In this document: in pieces, positions 8,147 through 15,611 of the stretch | Layout: each line of letters starts with the position of its first letter | How positions within the stretch are numbered: position 1 is the first letter of the stretch | Source: JASJHI01 sp033791105 | GTDB lineage: Bacteria > Actinomycetota > Acidimicrobiia > Acidimicrobiales > Ilumatobacteraceae | Assembly: GCA_033791105.1 (NCBI GenBank) | Contig: JASJHI010000174.1 | Location: forward strand, 1-25,485 | Reading direction: 5' to 3' | Length of the DNA stretch: 25,485 nucleotides | Made by a program: the position numbers and the translations under genes | The notes under the pieces: model-generated | Databases searched by the model: none | The model's input: only the letters and a program-made list of their open reading frames with translations | Told to the model about the DNA's origin: nothing

Positions 8147-8623
8147 TCAACGACTCCCGACCGCGCCGGCCTCGGTCGGAGGCGTGGCGCTGGTTCCCCA
8201 GTCGGAACCGTCGGCCCAGACCTCGTGCTTCCAGATCGGGGCGACCTCCTTGATCGCGTCGATCCCGAACCGTCCGGCCTGAAAAGCGTCGGGGCGATGG
8301 GGGGACGACACCACGACGAGGACGGAGGACGAGCCGATGTCGACCCGTCCCACCCGATGCAGGAGGACGACCCGACCGGTGGCGGGCCAGCGGCGACGCA
8401 ATTCGTCGACGATCTCCCCGAACTTCGGTTCGACCTGCTCCGCGTACGCCTCGTACGTGAGATGGACCACATCGTTGCGACCTTCGGCGTGATCGCGAGT
8501 GGTGCCGGAGAACATCACGACCGCACCGCAGTCAGGTCGCACCGCCCACTCATACGCAGCAGCGATGGGGAGTTCGGCCTCGGTCAGACCGAGCCAATCT
8601 TCGCCATCGCTGGGGCCGTGCAC
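8147..8623 (-). CDS. moaE: Molybdopterin synthase catalytic subunit MoaE
   Basis: A 158-residue protein that, with MoaD-thiocarboxylate, converts precursor Z (cPMP) to molybdopterin. Characteristic blocks are GAVVMFSGTTRDHAEG, LTYEAYAEQVEPK, RVVLLHRVGRVDIG, and the C-terminal FGIDAIKEVAPIWKHE, which holds the two active-site lysines Lys125 and Lys132 (E. coli Lys119 and Lys126 from memory). GTG 8623 is chosen because a TACCAT hexamer lies 6 nt upstream. No other moa gene is nearby. The gene instead leads an operon with a small membrane protein and mreB. A MoaD partner must be encoded elsewhere. Confidence 0.93.
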   Translation of the reverse strand: MHGPSDGEDWLGLTEAELPIAAAYEWAVRPDCGAVVMFSGTTRDHAEGRNDVVHLTYEAYAEQVEPKFGEIVDELRRRWPATGRVVLLHRVGRVDIGSSSVLVVVSSPHRPDAFQAGRFGIDAIKEVAPIWKHEVWADGSDWGTSATPPTEAGAVGSR

Positions 8624-8629
8624 GCTCGC

Positions 8630-8635
8630 ATGGTA
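8630..8635 (-). promoter_or_regulatory. Leaderless -10 element (TACCAT) of the moaE-mreB operon
   Basis: TACCAT on the minus strand ends 6 nt before the GTG at 8623, fixing an otherwise ambiguous start. Confidence 0.55.
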
Positions 8636-8743
8636 GCCGTGCGCCGGCGCGCAGACCGGTGGCCAGGCGGGCGGAGTGCCGAATTTCTCCGTTGGGATCG
8701 GCGTGCGGGGCGCGCCCGCGAACCGCGCCCGAACTTCTGGAAC

Positions 8744-8749
8744 TACGCT
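8744..8749 (+). promoter_or_regulatory. -10 element (TACGCT) for the gene at 8759
   Basis: TACGCT ends 9 nt before the GTG at 8759, implying a leader of only about 2-3 nt. It shares the 135-bp divergent gap with the moaE promoter. Confidence 0.4.
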
Positions 8750-8758
8750 TGCCCTCTC

Positions 8759-9343
8759 GTGTCCCCAGCTCCGATCCCACCACACGAGCGCCCGTGGCGA
8801 CACCCGTCCGAACTCGCGCCGACGAAGGCCGATGTCGAGCCCGAGGCGCATCGTTTCACGCTGCCGCTCATCGTCGGCTCAGCGACAATGCTCGTCATCG
8901 CGGTGCTGGTGGTGGCCGTGACGCCGTCGCCGACGGGCACCCAGGAGATCGCGTTGACCGGCAGCACCACGCCCGCCAGAATCACTCCGCGGACGACGCT
9001 CGCCCCGGCCGCCGCCCCGAGTGCGGCGGCGAGCGGGATCGCACCTGCTGGAAGGCCCGGCGTCGCACTTGACGACGCTGCGGTCCGGCTGGCCGCCTTC
9101 ACGGCGATCCCCAACGCCATCGCTGCCACGCCGACGTTCGACATCGACGAACGGCGGCACGCCACACGGCTGCCGCGCGCCGACGAGCACGTACTGGTCC
9201 AGACCGAGTGGGCGACCTACCGAATCACGTGGCGCGAGATGCAGTGGCTCGAGCTGGATGGGCCGGCGCTGATCGGCGACGAGACACACGCCGTCGTCGG
9301 CTACATCGAAGACGGGTCGTTCTACCCGCTGTTCGATCGTTGA
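8759..9343 (+). CDS. Single-pass membrane protein with N-terminal RPWRHPSEL motif
   Basis: A 194-residue protein of unknown function. The N-terminus PPHERPWRHPSEL (residues 7-19) is a cytoplasmic motif that I recall before the transmembrane helix of many acidimicrobial membrane proteins, including trypsin-like proteases. A hydrophobic helix follows (about residues 35-54, LPLIVGSATMLVIAVLVVAV), then a Thr/Ala/Pro-rich linker (about 55-95). The C-terminal domain (about 100-194) is small and probably extracytoplasmic, ending in THAVVGYIEDGSFYPLFDR. No protease catalytic residues are visible, so the tail has replaced the usual protease domain. It starts at GTG 8759, divergent from moaE. Its last 22 bases overlap the convergent SDR gene. 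Confidence 0.75.
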   Translation: MSPAPIPPHERPWRHPSELAPTKADVEPEAHRFTLPLIVGSATMLVIAVLVVAVTPSPTGTQEIALTGSTTPARITPRTTLAPAAAPSAAASGIAPAGRPGVALDDAAVRLAAFTAIPNAIAATPTFDIDERRHATRLPRADEHVLVQTEWATYRITWREMQWLELDGPALIGDETHAVVGYIEDGSFYPLFDR

Positions 9344-10455
9344 CGCCACCACCGGATCGCGGCGAACGAGCAAGCGAGCATGACACCGGCGAGCGCGACC
9401 ACGCCCCCGCCGAGCGCCAACTCCTGACGTCGGCGTGGCGAGATCATCGTCCACCATCGCTCCTCGGTGGCCTCGACGTAGGCCTGTTCATTGGTGACGG
9501 TCGGCACCCAACCCTCAGCGCGGAGACGGCCGTTGGAAACGACCCACGGTTCGCGCGTGTACGGCTGGAGTCCGGGCGGAATCGGACCTCGCTGGAACTG
9601 CCACCGAACCCGTCCAAGCACGTCGGACACGCGCTCGGGTAGCGGGATCCGCGGCCGCTCGCCCGAGAGCGCCCGGACACGTTCACCCGCGATCCAGCCG
9701 TCAGGAGCGACGTTGAAGACACCGTCGAGGCGACGTCGAACGGCGAGGACGATCGCGGTGGCGAGATCGTCGAGATGCAGAAACTGTGAGGGCGGATCGA
9801 GTTCTGCGAACCGTCGGCCGAGCCCTGCCACGAGCGCCCCGGCGAGCCGCGAGTCACCGTGCGCCGACAACGCCACGGCGGGGCGCAACACGCAAGTGGC
9901 GCGGCCCGTGCCGCTCTGCCGCCAACCCTCGACCGATTCCTCGGCGGACGCGAGTTGGCGGGCGAACACGAAGTCGACATCGGGCCGGAGCGCCGCCTCC
10001 TCGGTGAGCGGCACCGGGTTGTGCGCGAGCGCACCGTACGCCAAGGCCGACGAGACGAAGACGACCTGCGACGCCTGGACCGCATCAGCGGTGAGCAGCG
10101 TCGCCGCAGCAAACTCCGTCGCGCTCTCCCGCTTGGCCGCGCGGCGGTCGTAGTCGCTGCTGCCGAGGTCGACGACGACGTCGGCCACCACGTCCGCCGA
10201 CATTTCAGCGGAGGGTTCCCCGGGCTCGGACAGTGCATCGACATCTGCATGTCCACCGTCGGTCTCGATGACCTCGACCGCATCCTCGCGCAGCAGCGTC
10301 GCGACGCGACGGCCGAGTTCCCCCGCCGATCCCGTGACGACCGCGATCAACGCCGCTGCCCGACTCGCACCATCCGCGAACCATAGGCCTTCGCATCGGT
10401 CGAAGCGCACTGTGGGGCTGTCCGACAATCGTGGGGCTACACCAGGTTCGGTCAT
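9322..10455 (-). CDS. SDR/NAD-dependent epimerase-like protein with C-terminal membrane anchor
   Basis: A protein of up to 377 residues. The Rossmann loop TGSAGELG (residues 41-48) and VVFVSSALAYGALAHNPVPLTEE (about 130-152) mark an extended/atypical SDR (nucleotide-sugar epimerase-like). The usual YxxxK is absent: the region reads DFVFARQLASAEE, with no Tyr or Lys in place. FNVAPDGWIAGERV near residue 263 is typical of the substrate-binding half. The C-terminus ends in a transmembrane helix (ALGGGVVALAGVMLACSFAAI) and a basic RWWRQR tail, so it is membrane-tethered. ATG 10455 is the best start but leaves about 36 residues before the first strand; a later GTG is possible. The missing Tyr and Lys make a binding or regulatory role possible. 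Confidence 0.8.
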   Translation of the reverse strand: MTEPGVAPRLSDSPTVRFDRCEGLWFADGASRAAALIAVVTGSAGELGRRVATLLREDAVEVIETDGGHADVDALSEPGEPSAEMSADVVADVVVDLGSSDYDRRAAKRESATEFAAATLLTADAVQASQVVFVSSALAYGALAHNPVPLTEEAALRPDVDFVFARQLASAEESVEGWRQSGTGRATCVLRPAVALSAHGDSRLAGALVAGLGRRFAELDPPSQFLHLDDLATAIVLAVRRRLDGVFNVAPDGWIAGERVRALSGERPRIPLPERVSDVLGRVRWQFQRGPIPPGLQPYTREPWVVSNGRLRAEGWVPTVTNEQAYVEATEERWWTMISPRRRQELALGGGVVALAGVMLACSFAAIRWWRQRSNSG

Positions 10456-10482
10456 CGGACCGCGAATCGAATCGGCTGGACG

Positions 10483-10488
10483 TAACAT
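10483..10488 (+). promoter_or_regulatory. Leaderless -10 element (TAACAT) of the gene at 10495
   Basis: TAACAT ends 6 nt before ATG 10495. The same hexamer precedes the MFS gene starting at 12910. Confidence 0.55.
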
Positions 10489-10494
10489 CAGTCC

Positions 10495-11682
10495 ATGGCC
10501 GACGACGACATCAACCCGTTCGAAGGTCTGCCGCTGTTCGGCGACCTCTCGCGGGCACTGTCCGGGCAAGGACCGCTCAACTGGGATGCGGCGCGGCAGT
10601 TCGCGTTGCTCTCGGCCACCGGGGGCTCGGGGCTCGACGGCGGGTCACCAACCCCGATCGGTGCCAACATCGATCCGACCGTCCGCATCAAGTACGGCGA
10701 GCTGGCCGCCATCGCGCGCCCACATGTCGCCGATGTCATGCAGCTCGAGGTGCCCGAGCGTGAGGTCTCCGTCGCGACACCAGAGGTGTGGGCGCAGCAG
10801 ACGCTCGACGCATATCGTCCGCTGTTCGACGACATGGCCTCTTCGCTCGGCCGGCAGGACGATCTGCCCGATGAGGTCGCAACCGACCCGATGGCCCAAA
10901 TGATGGCGGGGCTCGGCAAGATGATGGCACCGGCCATGCTCGGCATGGCTGTCGGCTCGATGGTCGGCAGCCTCGCCCGCGGCGCGTTCGGTGTCTACGA
11001 CCTCCCGATCCCCCGAGCGACGCCCGCCCTGACGCTGGTGCCGCCCAACATCGACTCGTTCGCAGAGAGCTGGAGCATCGATCTCGACGAGCTCCGCTTG
11101 TGGGTGTTGTCCCACGAGCTGGCCGGCCTGACGCTGCTGTCGCTCCCACACATTGCCGATCACCTGCGTTCGCTCGTGCAGCGTCACGTCGGCGCGTTCC
11201 GGCCCGATGCGTCGGCGATGACCGACAAGCTCACGGGCCTCGATCTCGAACAGTCCGATCCGATGGCCGCCATGCAGCAGGCGTTCGGCGACCCCGAACT
11301 GCTGCTCGGTGCGGTTCGCTCGCCGGAACAACTCGCGCTCGAACCCGAACTCGACGCCGCCGTCGCGGTGACCATCGGCGTCATCGATTGGACGGTCGAT
11401 GCGGTCGCCGTGCGCCTCATCGGTGGCAGCGCGTTGCAGATCGCGGAGGCTGCCCGTCGCCGCCGTGCCGACGTGTCACCGGCAGACATCTTCGTCGAAC
11501 GGCTGCTCGGCATCCGCCTGGGTGTCGAGCAGACGAGCCGCGGCAAGGCGTTCGTGCAGGGCGTGGTCGATCGGTCGGGCGAGGGCGGACTCACGCCGCT
11601 GTTCAGCGGGATCGACGGCGTTCCGACGCCGAACGAGATCGAGGCGCCCGGCCTGTGGCTCGCCCGCGTCGCCGACGCGTAG
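10495..11682 (+). CDS. DUF2342/zincin-like 'putative hydrolase', metal motif degenerate
   Basis: A 395-residue protein resembling the actinobacterial zincin-fold family DUF2342 (putative hydrolase or coenzyme F420-associated protein). The N-terminus NPFEGLPLFGDLSRAL, the glycine/methionine-rich middle MMAPAMLGMAVGSMVGSLARGAFGVYDLPIP (about 142-172) and the following LTLVPPNIDSFAESW with LDELRLWVLSHELAG are the family landmarks. The family metal site is HExxH; here it reads HELAG (His207 to Gly211), so the second histidine is missing. The later region usually carrying the third ligand reads TIGVIDWTVDAV, with no glutamate. A catalytic metalloprotease is therefore unlikely unless ligands come from elsewhere. 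The start is set by TAACAT 6 nt upstream. The 3' end overlaps the convergent MFS gene by 80 bp. Confidence 0.85.
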   Translation: MADDDINPFEGLPLFGDLSRALSGQGPLNWDAARQFALLSATGGSGLDGGSPTPIGANIDPTVRIKYGELAAIARPHVADVMQLEVPEREVSVATPEVWAQQTLDAYRPLFDDMASSLGRQDDLPDEVATDPMAQMMAGLGKMMAPAMLGMAVGSMVGSLARGAFGVYDLPIPRATPALTLVPPNIDSFAESWSIDLDELRLWVLSHELAGLTLLSLPHIADHLRSLVQRHVGAFRPDASAMTDKLTGLDLEQSDPMAAMQQAFGDPELLLGAVRSPEQLALEPELDAAVAVTIGVIDWTVDAVAVRLIGGSALQIAEAARRRRADVSPADIFVERLLGIRLGVEQTSRGKAFVQGVVDRSGEGGLTPLFSGIDGVPTPNEIEAPGLWLARVADA

Positions 11683-12910
11683 ACGATCCTCCCGATTCGG
11701 CCGTCGACGGCGACGAGCCCGCCGCCTCGCGCAATCGACCGAATCCGATGAGCAGATGCACGAGCGTTCCGACGCAGGCGATCCCCACGATGAGGAATCC
11801 CATCGCTCCGGGCACCTGGATCGCCACCGCGACAAACGCAGCGAGCGCCCACGCCAATTGAAACCTCGTCTCGAAGACGGCAAATGCCCGACCATGGTTC
11901 GCGCCGGGCGCATCGCGCTGGACGATGCTTTCGAAGCTGAGCCGCCCGATCGCCGCCGCGAAGCTGAGCGCGCCCATCAGGAGAACCGCGGCCATCGGGC
12001 CGCCGAGAATCGCCGCGCCGATGCCCGCGACGGCCCCGATGCCCAAACACACGATGAGCATGCGCTCCTCGTGCAACCAGTTGCGCAGTGCCGGTGCGAC
12101 AAGGTTTCCGACCATCGTGGCGAGCGATCCGACGACGACGGCGGCGGCCATCCACGCCGTGCCGTCGTCCAGCGAGCGCAACCAGAACACGAGGTGGAAC
12201 AGGGTGAATCCGACGCTCGCCCGCAGCACTGTCATCGCCAATGCACCCGCCTGCAGCGGCGCGCTGTGCAGCTGCTCGGATTCCTCGGTGTCGGGACCCT
12301 CCGCAGCCACCACGTCGCCAGGCAACTTGGTCGTACTCACCAGCGCAGCAGCGAACAGCAGTGCGGAGTAGATCATCGTCGCGCCCGCACCGAACGTAGC
12401 GAGCAGCACCGCTGCCGGGATGACGGCGACCGCCCCGGTGAGTCCCGAGATGAGACCGAGCTTCGAATTCGCCTCGATCAGTTCGGTCGTCGAACGCACC
12501 GTCGAGGGCACCAGCGCGGACTTCGAGACGATGTAGGTCTTCTGTAGCACGAGCGAAGCGAAGACGAGCGGAAAGAGTGCGAGCGAGTCGATCGATTGCG
12601 CCATCAGCACGAGCAGCACTGTCCTCGACAGGGCGACACCGGAGATGACGAAACGTCGCCCGCCGGGCATCCTGTCGATCATCGGGCCGATGAGCGGGGC
12701 GACGAACAGGAACGGTGCGAAGCTGAGCGCCAGGAACAACAACACACGCGAACGCGCCGCGTTGAGATCCATGTCGAAGAACAGCGAATCGGCGAGCGCG
12801 ATGACCATCGCGGCGTCGCCGCCGACCATCAGTGCGTGTGTTGTTGCGAGGCGTTTGAACTTCGACGGCTGCTGACGCCGTGACGGATGCGCCGCGCTCG
12901 TCTGGTCCAC
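11603..12910 (-). CDS. Major facilitator superfamily transporter (MFS)
   Basis: A 435-residue membrane protein with about 12 hydrophobic segments. FLALSFAPFLFVAPLIGPMIDRMPGGRR in the N-terminal half carries the MFS loop-2/3 signature region (GPMIDRMPGGRRF). A charged central loop (GDVVAAEGPDTEESEQ) separates the halves. The overall pattern resembles MFS_3/EntS-like exporters, but the substrate is unknown. GTG 12910 is supported by TAACAT 7 nt upstream. The last 29 residues are an Arg/Ser-rich tail that exists only because the frame runs 80 bp into the opposite strand of the DUF2342 gene; it is probably a non-functional extension after loss of an earlier stop. Confidence 0.88.
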   Translation of the reverse strand: MDQTSAAHPSRRQQPSKFKRLATTHALMVGGDAAMVIALADSLFFDMDLNAARSRVLLFLALSFAPFLFVAPLIGPMIDRMPGGRRFVISGVALSRTVLLVLMAQSIDSLALFPLVFASLVLQKTYIVSKSALVPSTVRSTTELIEANSKLGLISGLTGAVAVIPAAVLLATFGAGATMIYSALLFAAALVSTTKLPGDVVAAEGPDTEESEQLHSAPLQAGALAMTVLRASVGFTLFHLVFWLRSLDDGTAWMAAAVVVGSLATMVGNLVAPALRNWLHEERMLIVCLGIGAVAGIGAAILGGPMAAVLLMGALSFAAAIGRLSFESIVQRDAPGANHGRAFAVFETRFQLAWALAAFVAVAIQVPGAMGFLIVGIACVGTLVHLLIGFGRLREAAGSSPSTAESGGSSTRRRRGRATGRAPRSRSASERRRSR

Positions 12911-12917
12911 GCCGACG

Positions 12918-12923
12918 ATGTTA
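12918..12923 (-). promoter_or_regulatory. Leaderless -10 element (TAACAT) of the MFS gene
   Basis: TAACAT on the minus strand ends 7 nt before the GTG at 12910, giving this gene its own promoter downstream of ppk. Confidence 0.5.
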
Positions 12924-12985
12924 CGGGCGCACGTACTTGTCGCCGAGTCGCCGGATCGTGATAGTCCGCCGTGGACGACTCGCAT

Positions 12986-13005
12986 CGGTCTCGAGGTTCG
13001 AGCCG
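12986..13005 (-). terminator. Hairpin downstream of ppk
   Basis: CTCGA-GGT-TCGAG, extended by CGG/CCG with one bulged base, gives an 8-bp stem about 24 nt past the ppk stop on the minus strand. It lacks a U-tract. It precedes the independent promoter of the MFS gene, so it may end the ppk transcript. Confidence 0.4.
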
Positions 13006-13028
13006 AGGCGGTCGGGCGCGGAGGATGA

Positions 13029-15113
13029 TCAGTCGCGCGTCACGTGTTGTTGCTCGACGGTCCAGTGGTACATCCGCTCCTGCGGATGCGGCTGGAACAC
13101 GTCGCGCGGGCCCCTGCGCCGCCAGGTGTCGTCAGGCTGCAGCTCCCAGGCCACAACGTCGTCGGCGAGCGCGAAATCGAGTACCTGGTCGAGCCAGGCC
13201 CGGTGCCGAAGGACCTCGACAGGGGTCAGCACCTCGACGCGGCGATGGAGGTTGCGGGGCATCAGATCGGCCGAGCCCATGAGATGGACTGCATCGGCGG
13301 TTGCGCCCTCGATGCGGCCGCCGTCGGTGACGTTGCCGTGGGCGAAGCGATAGATGCGGCTGTGTTCGAGATAGCGGCCCAGAACACTGCGTACACGAAT
13401 GTTCTCCGACATGCCGGGCACTCCCGCGCGCAGGCAGCAGATACCGCGCACCAGGAGGTCGATTCTGGTGCCGGCCTGACCAGCGGCATACAACGCCTCG
13501 ATCATCCCCGCGTCCGCGATCGAGTTGCACTTGAAGACAATGTGGCCGTCCGGTCCGAACGTCGACTCGTGCTCGATCAGATCGAGGAGTTGTGGCCGCA
13601 GGTCGCGCGGCGCGACGAGCAACGTGCGGTACGCCTCGGAGCGGCTGTAGCCGGTGAGGTGGTTGAACAACTGCGCCGCATCCGCACCGACCGCGACGTC
13701 GCAAGTGAGCAGCCCGAGATCCTCGTAGATGCGCGCCGTCTTGGAGTTGTAGTTGCCGGTCCCGATGTGGACGTAGCGGCGGAGTCGGTCGTGATCGTCT
13801 CGGACCACGAGGACAACCTTGGAGTGGGTCTTGAGGCCGACCATGCCGTAGACGACGTGGACACCCGCGCGTTCGAGCTGCTTGGCCCACTGCACGTTGG
13901 TGGCCTCGTCGAACCTCGCCTTGAGTTCGACGAGTACAGCCACCTGCACACCCCGCTCGGCGGCGCGCATCAGGCTGCGGATGATCGCGCTGTCACCACC
14001 GGCGCGATAGAGCGTCATCTTGATCGATTGCACGCGCGGGTCGTCAGCGGCCTGCGAGAGGAACTCCTCGACGCTGTTGGAAAAGCTCTCGTACGGGTGA
14101 TGCACCAACATCGGCCGACGGCGGACGACGTCGAAGATGTTCACCCCGCCGTCGTCGGCAACGGCCAGCCGCCCCGGTGTGACGGGCGGCCAGGCCACGT
14201 CCTTGAGGTCTGGTCGGTCGAGCGCCAAGAGTTCCCACAGGCAGCTGAGATCGAGTGGAGCCCGGTGGAACGTGACATCACGCCGGTCCAGATCGAGTTC
14301 GCGCGTGAGCAGTTCGAGGATCTCGTCGCCGACATCATGCGCCACCTCGAGGCGGACAGCACTGTTGAAGCGGCTCCGGCGCAGCTCCATCTCGACCGCC
14401 TCGAGCAGATCGTCGGCTTCTTCCTCCTCGAGCGTGAGGTCAGCGTTGCGACTGACACGAAAGGGTGCCCACTCTTCGACGATCATCCCGACGAAGAGTT
14501 GATCGAGCCTGGCGGCGATCAGTTGCTCGACGGGCACGAAGCGCCCCGGGGCGGCCTCGATCAGCCGGGGGAACACGTCGGGCACCTTGACCCGGGCGAA
14601 CTTCCGATCGGCGGTGTCGGGATCGGCGACGTTGACGGCAAGTGAGAGCGCGAGGTTCGAGATGTACGGGAAAGGATGGCCGGGATCGACAGCCAGCGGA
14701 GTGAGGACCGGAAGAATCCGTTCGTCGAAGTAGCCGTCGAGCAGCTGGTGCTCGACTTCGTCCACCTGCGAGTAGTCGATGATCTCGATCCCGGCCGCGG
14801 CGAGATCGGGCACGAGCTGTTTGGTGAAGGTGGCGTCGATGCGATCGACCAGCCCGGGGATCCACTCACCGATCGCCGCGAGCTGTTGTGCCGGAGTGCG
14901 CCCATCGGGAGTCGGCCGGTCGATGCCTGCGAGCACCTGGTCTTTGAGTGCAGCGACACGAACCTGGAAGAACTCGTCGAGGTTGGTCGACGCGATCGCA
15001 CAGAACTTCGCCCGTTCGAGGACCGGTATGCCCGGCTCGCCGGCGAGTTCGAGGACACGTTCGTTGAACGCCAGCCAACTCAGCTCCCGGTTGAGGAAGC
15101 GTTCATCTGTCAT
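13029..15113 (-). CDS. ppk: Polyphosphate kinase 1
   Basis: A 694-residue PPK1 that reversibly transfers the ATP gamma-phosphate to inorganic polyphosphate. The N-terminal domain begins FLNRELSWLAFNERVLE; the middle has HHPYESFSNSVEEFL; the PLD-like catalytic domains hold LKTHSKVVLVVR with His430 (the residue autophosphorylated in the family, E. coli His435) and GRYLEHSRIYRF with His584 (E. coli His592). HIGTGNYNSKTARIYEDLGL and MGSADLMPRNLHRRVEV are further family blocks. Length is full. It starts at ATG 15113, 48 nt after the stop of a small gene on the same strand, and probably depends on that gene's promoter. No ppx is seen nearby. Confidence 0.97.
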   Translation of the reverse strand: MTDERFLNRELSWLAFNERVLELAGEPGIPVLERAKFCAIASTNLDEFFQVRVAALKDQVLAGIDRPTPDGRTPAQQLAAIGEWIPGLVDRIDATFTKQLVPDLAAAGIEIIDYSQVDEVEHQLLDGYFDERILPVLTPLAVDPGHPFPYISNLALSLAVNVADPDTADRKFARVKVPDVFPRLIEAAPGRFVPVEQLIAARLDQLFVGMIVEEWAPFRVSRNADLTLEEEEADDLLEAVEMELRRSRFNSAVRLEVAHDVGDEILELLTRELDLDRRDVTFHRAPLDLSCLWELLALDRPDLKDVAWPPVTPGRLAVADDGGVNIFDVVRRRPMLVHHPYESFSNSVEEFLSQAADDPRVQSIKMTLYRAGGDSAIIRSLMRAAERGVQVAVLVELKARFDEATNVQWAKQLERAGVHVVYGMVGLKTHSKVVLVVRDDHDRLRRYVHIGTGNYNSKTARIYEDLGLLTCDVAVGADAAQLFNHLTGYSRSEAYRTLLVAPRDLRPQLLDLIEHESTFGPDGHIVFKCNSIADAGMIEALYAAGQAGTRIDLLVRGICCLRAGVPGMSENIRVRSVLGRYLEHSRIYRFAHGNVTDGGRIEGATADAVHLMGSADLMPRNLHRRVEVLTPVEVLRHRAWLDQVLDFALADDVVAWELQPDDTWRRRGPRDVFQPHPQERMYHWTVEQQHVTRD

Positions 15114-15161
15114 CGCCGACCCCCCTGTGAGTTCTCTGGCTGCGACCGATCTCCTGCGAGG

Positions 15162-15428
15162 TCAGGCGGACTCGTCTCCATACCCGAGATCCCACTCGAG
15201 CGAGACGTTCTCGCGCTCGGCGTCGCGAACGATCCGTTCGCGGTTGCGGCGGAACTGCGGGTCGTCGCGCGGCAACAACACCAGTCGAGCGAGCACGCGG
15301 GCGCGGAACTCGTCGAACACCTGACGGTCACCCCAATCGGCGTAGACCTCCCAGTGCGGCGACACCGGGCCGAGGTAGGCGATGCGGGCGTGGGCCCGCG
15401 GCTCTTCGTACTCGGCTGCATCGCTCAT
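15162..15428 (-). CDS. Small conserved-looking protein ahead of ppk, unknown
   Basis: An 88-residue soluble protein, acidic at both ends, with YEEPRAHARIAYLGPVSPHWEVY (residues 7-29), then DRQVFDEFRARVLARLVLLPRDDPQFRRNRERIVRDAERE, a predicted long charged helix region, and a Trp-Asp-rich end. I do not recognise a family, and no metal or nucleotide motif is visible. The ATG at 15428 has TACACT 7 nt upstream, a leaderless promoter, which makes it a real gene and the likely first gene of the ppk transcript. A role in polyphosphate metabolism is inferred only from this position. Confidence 0.75.
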   Translation of the reverse strand: MSDAAEYEEPRAHARIAYLGPVSPHWEVYADWGDRQVFDEFRARVLARLVLLPRDDPQFRRNRERIVRDAERENVSLEWDLGYGDESA

Positions 15429-15435
15429 CGGGCGG

Positions 15436-15441
15436 AGTGTA
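15436..15441 (-). promoter_or_regulatory. Leaderless -10 element (TACACT) of the small gene-ppk unit
   Basis: TACACT on the minus strand ends 7 nt before the ATG at 15428. It lies back to back with the whiB promoter at 15486-15514. Confidence 0.55.
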
Positions 15442-15485
15442 CCGGCGGCGCCCACCGCGCGAGGTGTCCGGCCGTCCGGCAATGC

Positions 15486-15514
15486 TTGACCAGATGTTAC
15501 GGACACGTTACGAT
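15486..15514 (+). promoter_or_regulatory. Sigma70-type promoter of the WhiB gene (TTGACC-N17-TACGAT)
   Basis: TTGACC at 15486-15491 and TACGAT at 15509-15514 are separated by exactly 17 nt, the clearest housekeeping promoter in the window. The predicted start of transcription is near 15521, leaving a leader of about 90 nt before ATG 15612, unlike the leaderless neighbours. The 11-mer AATGCTTGACC recurs at 16683. Confidence 0.7.
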
Positions 15515-15611
15515 CAGGTCTCATTCATGCGACGGATTTCTCGATCTTCGGAAGTCCGTCGGCGGAGCAACCGGCGGATCGTTGTCGAAACGTCCGAGAA
15601 AGTGGGAACCA

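Noticed and set aside
13044..14645. Plus-strand open frame of 533 codons opposite ppk
   Set aside because: ppk is complete with both catalytic histidines on the other strand; the antisense product has no recognisable domain.
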